42,847 nucleotides of DNA, from positions 1 through 42,847 of the forward strand of contig CAIRTW010000042.1 in the NCBI GenBank assembly GCA_903881585.1, read 5' to 3'. The position numbers and the translations under genes were made by a program. This DNA is from an uncultured Bacteroidota bacterium (GTDB lineage: Bacteria > Bacteroidota > Bacteroidia > Chitinophagales > Chitinophagaceae). This document shows positions 22,145-31,502 of the stretch, one piece after another. Within the stretch, counting starts at the first letter, position 1. Each line of letters begins with the position of its first letter. Under the pieces are notes generated by a model. It saw only the letters and a list, made by a program, of their open reading frames with translations, was not told the DNA's origin and did not search any database.

Positions 22145-22525
22145 ATGGGACTCACATGCACAACCATATCCATCAGCAACCCCAGGAAACCGCAGTTAAA
22201 TGCTATAGAGGTAAGGTGCTTGGCTGATACAGGGGCGTTAATGATGAGTATTACAGAGACCATCGTTATACAATTGCAACTAGACGAATTGGAAAAACGT
22301 GTGGTTACTATTGCAGATGGTAGTACAAGGAAAGTTCCGTTGGTAGGGCTTATAAGAATTGATTTTGAAAATCGCTTTTGCTTCACTGGAGCATTTGTTT
22401 CAGGCAATGAACCGCTGCTAGGCGCAGTGCCTATGGAAGAAATGGACCTTGTAGTTCATCCGGCCAAACAAAAAGTAATTCCTAATCCAGAACACCCAAA
22501 CATACCCCAATACATAATGTATTGA
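22145..22525 (+). CDS. Clan AA retropepsin-like aspartic protease
   Basis: A 126-residue soluble protein with the clan AA active site: CLADTGALMMSIT, with D28-T29-G30. Other family marks are TIADGSTRKVPLVGLIRI and MEEMDLVVHPAKQKVIPN with HPNIP near the end. Single-domain members act as dimers; each supplies one Asp. There is no signal peptide. The gene sits between DUF420 and the small CxxC membrane gene, which are normally adjacent in related oxidase operons, so it is probably an inserted accessory gene; it has its own promoter box. Substrate unknown. Confidence 0.88.
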   Translation: MGLTCTTISISNPRKPQLNAIEVRCLADTGALMMSITETIVIQLQLDELEKRVVTIADGSTRKVPLVGLIRIDFENRFCFTGAFVSGNEPLLGAVPMEEMDLVVHPAKQKVIPNPEHPNIPQYIMY

Positions 22526-22571
22526 TTCAGACATAGCATTTTGCTATTTCGCCTATTCCCGCTAATTTTAT

Positions 22572-22796
22572 ATGATGAAAAGGCTTGTGCTAACGGTTTC
22601 TTTGTTAATGGTTTTTGCCGGGGGGGTATTTGGGCAAGGTTGTGCTGTGTGTACAAAAGCAGCCGCCGGCCTGGACGATAAAAGCGCTAAAGGCTTAAAC
22701 GGGGGAATTGTTTATCTCGCCTTTTTGCCACTTGCGTTTATGGGCACCCTGGGTTATATCTGGTGGCGGCACAACAAAGCGCCACAGGCAAAATAG
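22572..22796 (+). CDS. Small CxxC membrane protein of oxidase operon
   Basis: A 74-residue protein: signal peptide to GVFGQ, then GCAVCTKAAAGLDDKSAKGLNGG and a single membrane helix (IVYLAFLPLAFMGTLGYIWW). The CAVC motif could bind copper or form a disulfide. I recall such proteins following DUF420 genes in Bacteroidota oxidase operons. Its role is unknown, perhaps oxidase maturation. The ATG at 22572 gives MMKRL; the second Met is also possible. Confidence 0.8.
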   Translation: MMKRLVLTVSLLMVFAGGVFGQGCAVCTKAAAGLDDKSAKGLNGGIVYLAFLPLAFMGTLGYIWWRHNKAPQAK

Positions 22797-22828
22797 TTGT
22801 AATATTTCCACTTTTTCAAATAGCTGCA

Positions 22829-23563
22829 ATGAAGAAACATCTTTTACTCGTTTGCGCCGCAGTATCGTTCCTCGTTGTTCTTTCTTCCTGCCGGATGAAT
22901 ACGCTGAAAGGCGAAGGCAATAAAACAACTGCTGCGCCTGCACTCTCCTCTTTCAATGCTATTGAAATTGAGGTGCCGCTTAAAGCAAATATAACCGTGC
23001 AAAGCGGCTCACAGCCAGGCATACAGATGAACGGGTACGAGAACATACTGAAGCACATCAAGATGACCGTAAAGGATAATGTTTTACACATAACCTGCGA
23101 TCTTGGCGAGATGTGGACGATAGATTGCGATGGCCTTACCACAGAGATCACATTGCCCTCACTCACCGCACTGACACTTACCGGAGCACCTGATGCAGAT
23201 ATACATGGAAACATGACCGGCGGAAATTTCAAACTGGACATATCAGGAGCGACCAATGTAATCATTGACAACATTAATGTTGACAGCTTTGTATCAGATG
23301 TTTCGGGAGCGGCCGACATCACCGTGAAAGGAGGGGCCGTGAAAAGCGCATCCTATGAAATAAGCGGAGCAGGAAAAGTAAAAGCATTTCCCCTGCAAAC
23401 AGGAGAAACCAGTGCATCTATATCGGGGGCGGGAACAAGTGAAGTAACTGCAACCACAAAGCTGACGGCAAGCATCAGCGGGGCAGGCACAATTAAATAC
23501 AAGGGCCATCCTTCCATTTCGCAGGAAGTATCGGGAGTAGGTACGATCAAAGATGCCAATTAA
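22829..23563 (+). CDS. Head-GIN domain lipoprotein (DUF2807)
   Basis: From ATG at 22829 (MKKHLL) this is a 244-residue lipoprotein with lipobox VLSSCRM. The longer ORF start at 22763 lies in the previous gene. The mature part is a right-handed beta-helix-like DUF2807 domain: SSFNAIEIEVPLKANITVQ, then repeated strands with ISGATNV, VSGAADITVKGG, ISGAGKVKAF, SISGAGTSEV, ASISGAGTIKY and VSGVGTIKDA, about 20 residues apart. Such proteins were called putative auto-transporter adhesins; the actual role is unknown. It is probably on the cell surface or in the periplasm. Confidence 0.9.
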   Translation: MKKHLLLVCAAVSFLVVLSSCRMNTLKGEGNKTTAAPALSSFNAIEIEVPLKANITVQSGSQPGIQMNGYENILKHIKMTVKDNVLHITCDLGEMWTIDCDGLTTEITLPSLTALTLTGAPDADIHGNMTGGNFKLDISGATNVIIDNINVDSFVSDVSGAADITVKGGAVKSASYEISGAGKVKAFPLQTGETSASISGAGTSEVTATTKLTASISGAGTIKYKGHPSISQEVSGVGTIKDAN

Positions 23564-23615
23564 TGGATTTTTTTATTGGCAGGATATTGGTATATTTATT
23601 GGCAAATAATATGCT

Positions 23616-24065
23616 ATGCCGGGAAAATATTCACTGCGGATACTTCTTTTACTAACCTTCATTTTCGGAACACGTATCTGCTCGTTTGCCCAGGCCGACG
23701 CGCTGGAGCGCAACCTGTGGTACAACGAAGAAAAAACAGCCAAGATACAGATATACAAGGCCACCGATGGTAAGTTTTACGGTAAGGTAGTGTGGCTGAA
23801 AGTGCCAAACATAGATGGCAAACCAAAAACGGACAATAACAACCCTGACAAAAACAAGGTCAATGACCCGCTGCTGGGGCTGGTGCTGCTGAAAGGTTTT
23901 AAAAAAGATGGAGAAAAAGGATACGATGACGGCACTATATATGACCCTAAGAACGGCAAAACCTATAGCTGCAAGATAACCAATAAGGGGGATCTGCTTG
24001 ACGTGCGCGGCTATATCGGGTTTTCCTTTATTGGCCGCACAACGGTGTGGACCAAGGCCGACTAA
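23616..24065 (+). CDS. DUF2147 family secreted protein
   Basis: A 149-residue exported protein with signal peptide ending CSFAQ. The mature part matches DUF2147: W..EE.TAKIQIYKATDGKFYGKVVWL, PLLGLVLLKGFKKDGEKGYDDGTIYDPKNGKTYSCKI and LDVRGYIGFSFIGRTTVW. The fold is a lipocalin-like beta barrel and members occur widely in Gram-negative bacteria with unknown ligands. It is monocistronic and convergent with the histidine kinase gene six bases away. Confidence 0.93.
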   Translation: MPGKYSLRILLLLTFIFGTRICSFAQADALERNLWYNEEKTAKIQIYKATDGKFYGKVVWLKVPNIDGKPKTDNNNPDKNKVNDPLLGLVLLKGFKKDGEKGYDDGTIYDPKNGKTYSCKITNKGDLLDVRGYIGFSFIGRTTVWTKAD

Positions 24066-24071
24066 CGGGCG

Positions 24072-25919
24072 TTACATAGTAAATTCAATTTTGAATTCAG
24101 TGCCCTTGTTCAGCTCACTTGCCACACTGATCTTTCCACCCAGCGTTTCCACCTGGTTTTTTACCATGTAGAGGCCAAGGCCTTTCCCTTCCACATGATG
24201 ATGGAAGCGTTTATACAATCCGAAAAGCTGGTCGTTGTTTTTGTCCACGTCAAAACCCATACCATTGTCATTGAAAGTAAGCACCATCCTTCGGCCGTCA
24301 ACTTCGCTTTTTATTTTTATCACAGGTATCACTTCCTGCCGCCTGTATTTTATACTGTTGGATATCAGATTACTGAAAATACTGACCATGTAATTCTTAA
24401 GCGTGTAATGCTCATCAACTGATGAAAAGTCCGTTTCAATAACATATTTTCCACTGTTGAAATCCTGCTCTATCCCCCGTTCGATCTCATTGACCAGCAT
24501 CGAAAAAATGACCTTTTCTTTTTTGTCGTCTTGATTATTTTTAAGATGAAGAATATCATTTAGGTCTCTTATAACTTCATCAAGCCGTCCGGCTGACTGC
24601 GAAATTCCACTGACGATCTCTTTTCGCTCATCGTCCCGTAATTCAAATTCTGAAAGTATTTCAGTAAGGCCGATCAGGCTGGCTACCGGAGACCTCAGGT
24701 TGTGAGTAACAATATAAGTGAATTGCTCCAACTCATTATTTCTCTTTACCAGGTCACTGGCCATTTGCTCTTTTTGCAGCTCCGCTTTCCACAGGTCGGT
24801 AACGTCTCTGATGATGGACATAATCGTCTCTATATTCCCGTCTTTGTCCGTAAGGAGTGAATTATACCAGCGGGTGTACAACACCCTTCCATCCTTTGCA
24901 AAATTGCGGTTAACAAGCGGCCCCTTTTCCTGGGTAATATCCCGCTCCAGCAGGCTCTCTTTTACATTAGCAATGTCATCATCAAATATCAGGAATTCAG
25001 TTATTTTCTTGCCCTTCACTTCTTCTTCCGCCCACCCGTATATATCACACGCCCTCTTGCTCCAGAAAGTGATCTTCAAATGTTCATCATACTCCACAAC
25101 GGCAAGCGGGCTGTTATTAATGTGATAGTTCAAGCGTTCATTTGCTTTCTGGCTTTCCTGTTCTGCTTTTTTAAGGGAAGTAGTATCAACAATGTAGCAG
25201 GATATACCCGTCACTTTATCGTCTACAACCACCGGATTAAACCAGGACCGGAAATAATACCGAATCCCATGACTCTCGAAATCTGATTCTACAACCTGCT
25301 TCTCCCCTCCCAAAACACGATCCAATACTCCGTATTTTTTTTCGAGCTGCCCGGGGGAGAGGAAAGTATACGCACGTTCGCCGGGAATTGGCCCCCTGCC
25401 CATGAAAATGTTATAGTATTTGACCAGTTCGTTATTAAAGATCACAAATCGCTTATCGGTATCCAGCAGAAAAATTGTGCCCCCCATATTGTCGAACAGA
25501 GCCCGCAGATGCGATTCCTTTTTCTTGATCTCATTTTCTGCATTCACACGCTCGGTAATATCCAGGCCCATGCCTATCAGGCATCGCATCCCTTCGTAGT
25601 TCACGGCTCTTCCATTAAGATAAAAAGGGACTTTTTTTCCGTACTTGGTTATAGTGTCAACTTCCACCTCTGCCGAACCTTCTTCAAATACTTTTTCGAT
25701 GATACTGATCATGAGCGCATGATCCTTTTCCTCGAAAAAAATCAGGGGATTAAGGTTCTTTATTTCCTCGGCAGTATAGCCCGAAACTCTTTCAAAATTC
25801 TTGTTCCACCGGAGGTAGCGGCCGTCCTCTGCCTGCAGATAAAAGACGCCAGGAAGGCTGTTGATCACAAGGTCCGATACTTCCTCGGCTTTCAATATCT
25901 CTTCAGCTCCGATCTTCAT
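24072..25919 (-). CDS. PAS domain sensor histidine kinase (soluble)
   Basis: A 615-residue cytoplasmic kinase with no membrane segment. Order: PAS 1 (about 12-135, LPGVFYLQAEDGRYLRWNKN), PAS 2 (about 140-255), PAS 3 (about 265-385), a short coiled linker, HisKA (TYIVTHNLRSPVASLIGL, with the phospho-acceptor His near residue 405), and HATPase with NLISNSIKYR, FNDNGMGFD, LFGLYKRFH and GKGLGLYM. Each PAS ends with a PAC-type DIT/DTT motif. No response regulator is adjacent, so it is an orphan. It may sense redox, light or small molecules; no cofactor can be read. It has a candidate promoter at 25960-25967. Confidence 0.95.
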   Translation of the reverse strand: MKIGAEEILKAEEVSDLVINSLPGVFYLQAEDGRYLRWNKNFERVSGYTAEEIKNLNPLIFFEEKDHALMISIIEKVFEEGSAEVEVDTITKYGKKVPFYLNGRAVNYEGMRCLIGMGLDITERVNAENEIKKKESHLRALFDNMGGTIFLLDTDKRFVIFNNELVKYYNIFMGRGPIPGERAYTFLSPGQLEKKYGVLDRVLGGEKQVVESDFESHGIRYYFRSWFNPVVVDDKVTGISCYIVDTTSLKKAEQESQKANERLNYHINNSPLAVVEYDEHLKITFWSKRACDIYGWAEEEVKGKKITEFLIFDDDIANVKESLLERDITQEKGPLVNRNFAKDGRVLYTRWYNSLLTDKDGNIETIMSIIRDVTDLWKAELQKEQMASDLVKRNNELEQFTYIVTHNLRSPVASLIGLTEILSEFELRDDERKEIVSGISQSAGRLDEVIRDLNDILHLKNNQDDKKEKVIFSMLVNEIERGIEQDFNSGKYVIETDFSSVDEHYTLKNYMVSIFSNLISNSIKYRRQEVIPVIKIKSEVDGRRMVLTFNDNGMGFDVDKNNDQLFGLYKRFHHHVEGKGLGLYMVKNQVETLGGKISVASELNKGTEFKIEFTM

Positions 25920-25959
25920 TGTGTTGCAATAATTTCACTTTAAAAATACTATTAAATAA

Positions 25960-25967
25960 CAAATGTA
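25960..25967 (-). promoter_or_regulatory. Candidate -7 box of the histidine kinase gene
   Basis: Reverse strand TACATTTG matches TAnnTTTG perfectly and lies about 40 bases upstream of the kinase start. Confidence 0.35.
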
Positions 25968-26115
25968 TTACAAACAATCTGAAATGATGTAAGTATAAAG
26001 TTAACGGAACGATATACATTTTTATTTCATTGGATGCAATTGAGAACATGGGCTATTGAAATATTATTATAGCTTTGACAGAAATTGTTTTGCTTATCCG
26101 CTGCCGGGGCTTTTT

Positions 26116-26691
26116 ATGAAGAAAAAAGTATTGCTCACTCTGTTTGTATTGTTTTCACTATTCGTGTGTACCGAGTCGCGTGCACAATACCTCGACCCTC
26201 ATTTTGCGATCTATTTAACCAGTCCTCTCGGTTTATTGTCCAAAGGAGGCGTTAAAGCAGAATACCGGCTCAACCTGCAGCATGCGCTTCTTTTGAGCTA
26301 TACTCAATACTGGGGCTACTTTCCGGGCTACCAAAGCGCACTTGAATATCGCATCTATTTTGCCGCTCACTCACGCGAAAGCAATTCTGAAAATTTCATC
26401 TATGGCAAAGCCGGACTTGGGTATGCAGGCTATACGCCTAACTCCAGCAATAACCAGGTAACCAGTATAGATGATAACCATACCAATGATAAAGCGCCGG
26501 GCGCCTATGCGCTTGCCGGCGGCGGTATTGGCAGACATATAAATTTCGGATGGTTCTTTATCGAACTTAATGCCGGCCTCAAATTTGCCCAGGTCACCGG
26601 GCAGCCACGTGTATATAACGAACACCTTTTTTATGTTACCGGCCCCGGCTCCATTGCCGATTTTAATTTTCATTTCGGCATACAGTTTTAG
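26116..26691 (+). CDS. Predicted exported barrel-like protein
   Basis: From ATG at 26116 (MKKKVLL) this is 191 residues with a signal peptide ending ESRAQ; the longer ORF start at 26056 gives no proper signal. The mature part has alternating strand-like stretches (GGVKAEYRLNLQHALLLSY, AGLGYAGYTP, GGGIGRHINFGWFFIELNAGLKF, FNFHFGIQF) ending in phenylalanine, as in small outer-membrane barrels. I do not recognise a named family. It precedes the M14 peptidase by 20 bases on the same strand and may share its transcript. Confidence 0.7.
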   Translation: MKKKVLLTLFVLFSLFVCTESRAQYLDPHFAIYLTSPLGLLSKGGVKAEYRLNLQHALLLSYTQYWGYFPGYQSALEYRIYFAAHSRESNSENFIYGKAGLGYAGYTPNSSNNQVTSIDDNHTNDKAPGAYALAGGGIGRHINFGWFFIELNAGLKFAQVTGQPRVYNEHLFYVTGPGSIADFNFHFGIQF

Positions 26692-26711
26692 CCTGATCTA
26701 ATCATTTTACC

Positions 26712-28463
26712 ATGAAACGCCCGCTCCTGCTTTTTTTATTTGCTTTAGCTGCGGCGAATACCGCGAGCGCTCAGACTATTGATAGCGCATTTATCACTTC
26801 TTTCGAGCGGTCTAATGGAATGAAGACCGCCACTTTCATGGAAACGCTTGATTTTTACAAAAGACTAAGCGAGTCCTTCTCTACTATCGTGACAGGCGAT
26901 CTGGGCCCAACAGATATTGGCTATCCGCTGCGCTACGTGTTATACAGCAGCGATTCAAATTTTAACAAGGATGACATCAAGAAAGAAGGTAGAATAGTGA
27001 TACTCATCAACAATGATATTCATCCCGGTGAACCAGATGGTGTGGATGCCTCGATGATGTTGCTTCGTGACGCTGCAACCCGAAAAATAAAAGTGCCGAA
27101 GAATGTTCTGCTCGCCGTTATACCCATGTATAATCTTGGTGGTGCGCTGAACCGCGGCCGGAGCCGCCCCAACCAGAACGGGCCGGAGAGCTATGGATTT
27201 CGCGGCAACTCCCGCAACCTTGACCTGAACCGCGATTTCATAAAATGTGACGCCGGCGAAACAATAGGCCTTGAAGATCTGTTTACCAAGATAAGCCCGG
27301 ATATATTTATTGATAACCACGTAAGTGATGGTGCCGACTACCAGCATGTAATGACGCTGCTGGCCACCCAGCACGATAAACTGGGAGGTGCCACAGGCGA
27401 CTATATGTACAGCACCTTCACACCACTGCTGTATAAAGACATGAAAGAAAAGGGCTACGATATGGTGCCCTATGTAAATGATTTTGACAAAACACCGGAA
27501 ACAGGCTGGCGGGAATTTTACGAGTCGCCGCGCTTTTCAAGCGGGTATGCCGCCTTGTTCCACATCCTCGCTTACGTGCCCGAAACGCATATGCTGAAGC
27601 CCTATAAAGACCGGGTAAATGCCACTTACGCACTTATGCGCAGCATCATTAAACAAAGCGCGGAACACGCTACTGAAATAAAAAAAGCCAGGGCCGATGA
27701 TCTGGCTGCGCTCGCCGGTAAGAATGATTTTGCGCTCGACTGGCAGGCAGACACCACCCGCTGTGATAGTATTTTGTTCAAAGGCTATGAAGCAGCTTAC
27801 AAGCCTAGCGAGGTATCGGGCCTGCCTCGGCTGTATTATGACCATAGCAAACCCTTTACTAAAAAAATTCCCTTTTACGATCACTTTGTGCCTACGAAAA
27901 CGGTTACTGCCCCTAAGGCATACATTATTCCTAAAACATGGGTATCGGTCATCAGCCAATTACGCAACAATGGCGTGAACATCCACCGCTTCAACCGGGA
28001 TACCATCATGACGGTCACGGCCTACCATATAGACAACTATGAGACTACGCCGCACCCTTACGAAAAACACTACCTCCACAAAAATGTACAGGTGACGCCA
28101 AACAAGATATCCATTCGCTTCTACCAGGGCGACTACTACATATCGGCCAACCAAACTGCCAAACGCTATCTCGTTGAGACCTTGGAACCCACCGCCCCGG
28201 ATGCATTCTTTGCCTGGAATTATTTCGATGGCATCCTGCAGCAAAAAGAAGGCTACAGCAGCTATGTATTTGAAGACATTGCAGCAGACCTGCTAAAGAA
28301 ACATCCCGACTTAAGGAAATTGCTCGAGGAGAAAAAAAAGAACGACCCGGCATTTGCTGCAGACGGAAACGCACAACTGGATTTTGTTTACAAACGCTCG
28401 CCGTATTTTGAGCAATCTTATTTGCGGTACCCGGTGTATAGAGTGGAGACCCCAAACCCCTAA
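26712..28463 (+). CDS. M14 family zinc carboxypeptidase, secreted
   Basis: A 583-residue exported metallopeptidase with signal peptide ending ASAQT. The M14 zinc site is visible as HPGE (H104, E107) in NNDIHPGEPDG and a third ligand His near residue 203 in FIDNHVSD; the likely catalytic Glu is in PETHMLKPYKDRV near residue 291, with the substrate Arg region in RGNSRNLDLNRDF. The C-terminal 250 residues form a further domain of unknown role. It would act in the periplasm or outside on peptides. Its last codons, giving TPNP and the TAA stop, come from a dispersed repeat that also ends folP. Confidence 0.9.
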   Translation: MKRPLLLFLFALAAANTASAQTIDSAFITSFERSNGMKTATFMETLDFYKRLSESFSTIVTGDLGPTDIGYPLRYVLYSSDSNFNKDDIKKEGRIVILINNDIHPGEPDGVDASMMLLRDAATRKIKVPKNVLLAVIPMYNLGGALNRGRSRPNQNGPESYGFRGNSRNLDLNRDFIKCDAGETIGLEDLFTKISPDIFIDNHVSDGADYQHVMTLLATQHDKLGGATGDYMYSTFTPLLYKDMKEKGYDMVPYVNDFDKTPETGWREFYESPRFSSGYAALFHILAYVPETHMLKPYKDRVNATYALMRSIIKQSAEHATEIKKARADDLAALAGKNDFALDWQADTTRCDSILFKGYEAAYKPSEVSGLPRLYYDHSKPFTKKIPFYDHFVPTKTVTAPKAYIIPKTWVSVISQLRNNGVNIHRFNRDTIMTVTAYHIDNYETTPHPYEKHYLHKNVQVTPNKISIRFYQGDYYISANQTAKRYLVETLEPTAPDAFFAWNYFDGILQQKEGYSSYVFEDIAADLLKKHPDLRKLLEEKKKNDPAFAADGNAQLDFVYKRSPYFEQSYLRYPVYRVETPNP

Positions 28464-28639
28464 AGGGGCTTCACTTGTGAACATATGTTCAGCTAATGAT
28501 GCTTCCTGAGCATTGTACAAATTTGTTGAGAGTAGGAAGATTCTATATCAAATCTTATTTCAAAAATGATATAAAAAGAAGATAGTAGCCAATAGCCGAA
28601 GTTATATTCACAAGTGAAGCCCCTTTAGGGGTTTGGGGT
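28449..28639. repeat. Perfect 33-bp inverted repeat between convergent genes
   Basis: 28449-28481 and 28607-28639 are exact reverse complements with 125 bases between. Each arm contains cccctaaagggg (a hairpin in itself) and a ttcacttgtgaa-like tail. The arms overlap the 3' ends of the M14 gene and of folP and supply both stop codons. A snapback transcript could form a long stem that serves as a two-way terminator; the unit may also be a small mobile or REP-type element. Confidence 0.9.
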
Positions 28640-29461
28640 TTTTAATTCCTGATAAAGTTTCACCACCTCTATTGCCTCCTTTACATCATGCACTCTTAAA
28701 ATATTCGCCCCCTGCTGCAACGCCACCATATTCAATGCTGTGGTACCATTCAGCGCATGTTCCGGATTTACCTTCAGCGGTTTGCAGATCATTGATTTCC
28801 TCGACAACCCCGCGAGCATTGGCTTTCCCAATACACTAAAGCTGCTGAGCGACCTGAGCAACGCAAAATTATGCGCTACCGTTTTCCCGAAACCAAAACC
28901 GGGATCAATGATCACCTCTTTTATTCCTGCCGCTTCGCAATCGTTACAAATGTTTCGCAGATATGCAAGAACTTCTTTTACCACATCATCGTACTCCGGA
29001 CTTAGCTGCATCGTTTGCGGAGTGCCTTGCATGTGCATGGCTATATAAGGCACGTCAAGCTGCCCTACTGTTGCCAGCATATCTTTATCAAAGCTGCCAC
29101 TGCTTACATCGTTTACTATAGATGCGCCTGCGTTTACCGCCTCCTTTGCAGTGCGGGCATTATAGGTATCTACAGAAAGCCAGGCATCGGGGAAGTTTTT
29201 GTGAATAGCTTCAATGACGGGAATGATGCGCAGCAACTCATCATCAGCACCCAACAAATCCTGCCCGGGCTTTGTGCTTGCTCCACCAATGTCCAGTATT
29301 GCTGCTCCATCTTTCAGCATCTGCGCTGCAACCTTTAGCAAACTATCCGCATTATTATGTTGTCCTTTGTTATAAAAACTATCGGGCGTGGCATTGAGAA
29401 TACCCATTACCACAGGTTGCGGTATATCTAAAACCTTCCCTTTACTATGCAGCGCAAACAA
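28625..29461 (-). CDS. folP: Dihydropteroate synthase
   Basis: A 278-residue dihydropteroate synthase, normal length. It joins 4-aminobenzoate to the pterin diphosphate in folate synthesis in the cytoplasm. Signatures: VMGILNATPDSFYNKG, ILDIGGASTKPG, NDVSSGSFD, the pterin-binding IIDPGFGFGKT and MLAGLSRKSM. The stop codon and the last codons (TPNP) lie in the inverted repeat shared with the convergent M14 gene. It is divergent from the BT_3928 gene; that arrangement is common in this phylum. Confidence 0.97.
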   Translation of the reverse strand: MFALHSKGKVLDIPQPVVMGILNATPDSFYNKGQHNNADSLLKVAAQMLKDGAAILDIGGASTKPGQDLLGADDELLRIIPVIEAIHKNFPDAWLSVDTYNARTAKEAVNAGASIVNDVSSGSFDKDMLATVGQLDVPYIAMHMQGTPQTMQLSPEYDDVVKEVLAYLRNICNDCEAAGIKEVIIDPGFGFGKTVAHNFALLRSLSSFSVLGKPMLAGLSRKSMICKPLKVNPEHALNGTTALNMVALQQGANILRVHDVKEAIEVVKLYQELKTPNP

Positions 29462-29658
29462 ATTATTTATGATTTATTTATTAAGAACTGTTTAATATTG
29501 TACACTTTACACGATAAAGTTAGCAGGTAAACAGTGAAGGATGTTAAGAGAAACGAAAAAATAGTATTTTCAAACTCACTTTTGAATGGGTAATGACTAA
29601 TTTTACCCGCATTGAAAAAAATTGGCAATTGCATAAAACTAATTAATAAAACAGCTGC

Positions 29659-30822
29659 ATGAAATACATAATCTGGTTATTCAGGATCACCATTGGCCTT
29701 CTGTTTATTTTCTCCGGTCTCATAAAGGCCAACGACCCCATGGGCCTCACTTACAAGATGAACGAATTCTTCGAAGTCTGGAACATGAACTATATGATAA
29801 AGTACACCGAATTTATGTCTGTGTGCATGATAGCGCTGGAGATGATAACAGGTGTGGCTATGCTTGTGGGCAACTACTTCAGGTTTTATATCACGCTGCT
29901 TTTGCTGCTGAATATCTTCTATACCTTCCTTACAGGCTATGCACTTTACTCCGGCAAAATAAAAGAGTGTGGCTGCTTTGGTGATTGTATCAAGCTTTCT
30001 AATTCCGTTACCTTTTATAAAGATGTAGTACTATCGGCAATGAGCCTGTTTTTATACATTTTCCGCTACCGTGTATTCCCCATCACACACAAGCCTGCTA
30101 TCAATGCCTCTATCGTCGGGGCTTCTGTTGTTTTCGCTTTCGGTATTCAGTGGTTTACTTTAACGCACCTGCCACTCAATATCCCCTCTGCTCCTTTGTC
30201 TTTATTTCATGATTGCCTGGCTTATAAACCCGGCAACAACATCTGGGAAAAAATGCATCCCGGCAAAGATGCAGTGGCCCCCGAATATGCGACTACCATG
30301 GTCTATGAAAAAGACGGTGTGAAGAAAGAATTTACGGACAAAAACTATCCGTGGCAAGACACCACCTGGCACTATGTTACCAGCAAGACTGTAACGATCA
30401 AGGAAGGTTCCGGATTGCCGGAGATACATGACTTCTCCCTCACCGATGCGACTGAGACCGACCAGACAGAAGCTATACTCACCGCAAAGGGCTACACCTT
30501 CCTGTGGTTCCTGCGCGAGCCATCTACCGCCCATACCAATAACATGACTGGGCTAAAGAGCCTCATCGCAAAAGCGGCAGCTATGCACATACCATTCTAT
30601 GTAGCCTGCTCTGCCGACCGCGATATTTGCAAAGCCTTCCAGGAAGCATGGGGCATGAAGGACGTACCTTTCATGATAATAGATGGCACAGTGAGCAAAA
30701 CAGCCCTCCGCACTAACCCCGGCCTGCTGCTGCTGAAAGACGGCACTGTAGTGAAGAAGTGGAGCTACCTCGATTATCCCAGGGATATGACCTTAGACAA
30801 TGGCAACCTGGAGCTGAAATAG
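29659..30822 (+). CDS. BT_3928 family DoxX-like membrane protein
   Basis: A 387-residue protein. The N-terminal half is a DoxX-type four-helix membrane domain (IIWLFRITIGLLFIFSGLIKANDP, CMIALEMITGVAMLVGNY, LLLLLNIFYTFLTGYALY) with a KECGCFGDCI cysteine cluster between segments, typical of BT_3928 proteins. After a further helix near residue 160, the C-terminal part resembles a thioredoxin-like periplasmic domain (EAILTAKGYTFLWFLREP and DVPFMIIDGTV) without a clear CxxC. A role in redox or cell-envelope homeostasis is guessed. A hairpin follows the stop. Confidence 0.88.
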   Translation: MKYIIWLFRITIGLLFIFSGLIKANDPMGLTYKMNEFFEVWNMNYMIKYTEFMSVCMIALEMITGVAMLVGNYFRFYITLLLLLNIFYTFLTGYALYSGKIKECGCFGDCIKLSNSVTFYKDVVLSAMSLFLYIFRYRVFPITHKPAINASIVGASVVFAFGIQWFTLTHLPLNIPSAPLSLFHDCLAYKPGNNIWEKMHPGKDAVAPEYATTMVYEKDGVKKEFTDKNYPWQDTTWHYVTSKTVTIKEGSGLPEIHDFSLTDATETDQTEAILTAKGYTFLWFLREPSTAHTNNMTGLKSLIAKAAAMHIPFYVACSADRDICKAFQEAWGMKDVPFMIIDGTVSKTALRTNPGLLLLKDGTVVKKWSYLDYPRDMTLDNGNLELK

Positions 30823-30844
30823 AATGAGTTGTACAATACTCATT
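30823..30844 (+). terminator. Hairpin after the BT_3928 gene
   Basis: aatgagt and actcatt form a perfect seven-pair stem with an eight-base loop, starting directly after the stop codon, followed by a short T-containing stretch. Confidence 0.4.
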
Positions 30845-30904
30845 TCGTGAGATTTGACAACTTTTTGAAAGTTCTAATCTGAACGTAGCATGTGATTGCA
30901 TGTC

Positions 30905-31396
30905 TTATAACTTCTTGCTGAACTTAACCCCCGAAACAAAGAAGCCCATTTTTTCATGCGCTTTAATGCTGAGCTCATTGCCCCTCCACGTGTCTGAACA
31001 TACCTGCTGGCACCCTTTTTCTTTAAACCATTTTTCAAGCTCCCGGTAGAGTTGCAGCCCAACACCCTGTCCGCGTACACCGGGCTCAACAAACCAATCT
31101 TCAAACTGGCCCATTCTGCCGAGCACAAGCTCTTCATCTTCCGACGTACTGCCGATGATCATGCCCACTACCCTGCCCGCTTCGTTGCGGGCCATCAGTA
31201 TTTTCCAGCTCTCTTTTTCTTCTGCTATTTCGTCAAGATATTTTTCAAAGGACCGAACGCTATCCTTTTCCCGTCTCAACTCCTGGAATTGTCGCTCTGC
31301 GTTTTCTGCAAAGTAATCCCGCTGAAGTGCAAGTAAAAGCCGCATTAATTCCGGGCGGTCTGGTGGTGTATAATTAGTAATGTTGATTTTGTCCAT
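30905..31396 (-). CDS. GNAT family N-acetyltransferase
   Basis: A 163-residue cytoplasmic acetyltransferase. The acetyl-CoA loop is RGQGVG in EPGVRGQGVGLQLYRELEKWF, and the following QQVCSDTWRGNELSIKAHEKMGFF is the usual last GNAT motif. The start region (NITNYTPPDRPELMRLLLALQRDYF) fits the first strand and helices. It is monocistronic. The substrate, which may be an amine, antibiotic or protein, cannot be told from the sequence. Confidence 0.92.
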   Translation of the reverse strand: MDKINITNYTPPDRPELMRLLLALQRDYFAENAERQFQELRREKDSVRSFEKYLDEIAEEKESWKILMARNEAGRVVGMIIGSTSEDEELVLGRMGQFEDWFVEPGVRGQGVGLQLYRELEKWFKEKGCQQVCSDTWRGNELSIKAHEKMGFFVSGVKFSKKL

Positions 31397-31502
31397 TATT
31401 TGTTAGTGTTAGCTAGCGACAACAATTCCAACCCAATGCCATAAATTTACTACTTTGAATAATCCGTCTGACTTTTTATCTTTTTAACCTTTTAACTTAT
31501 TA

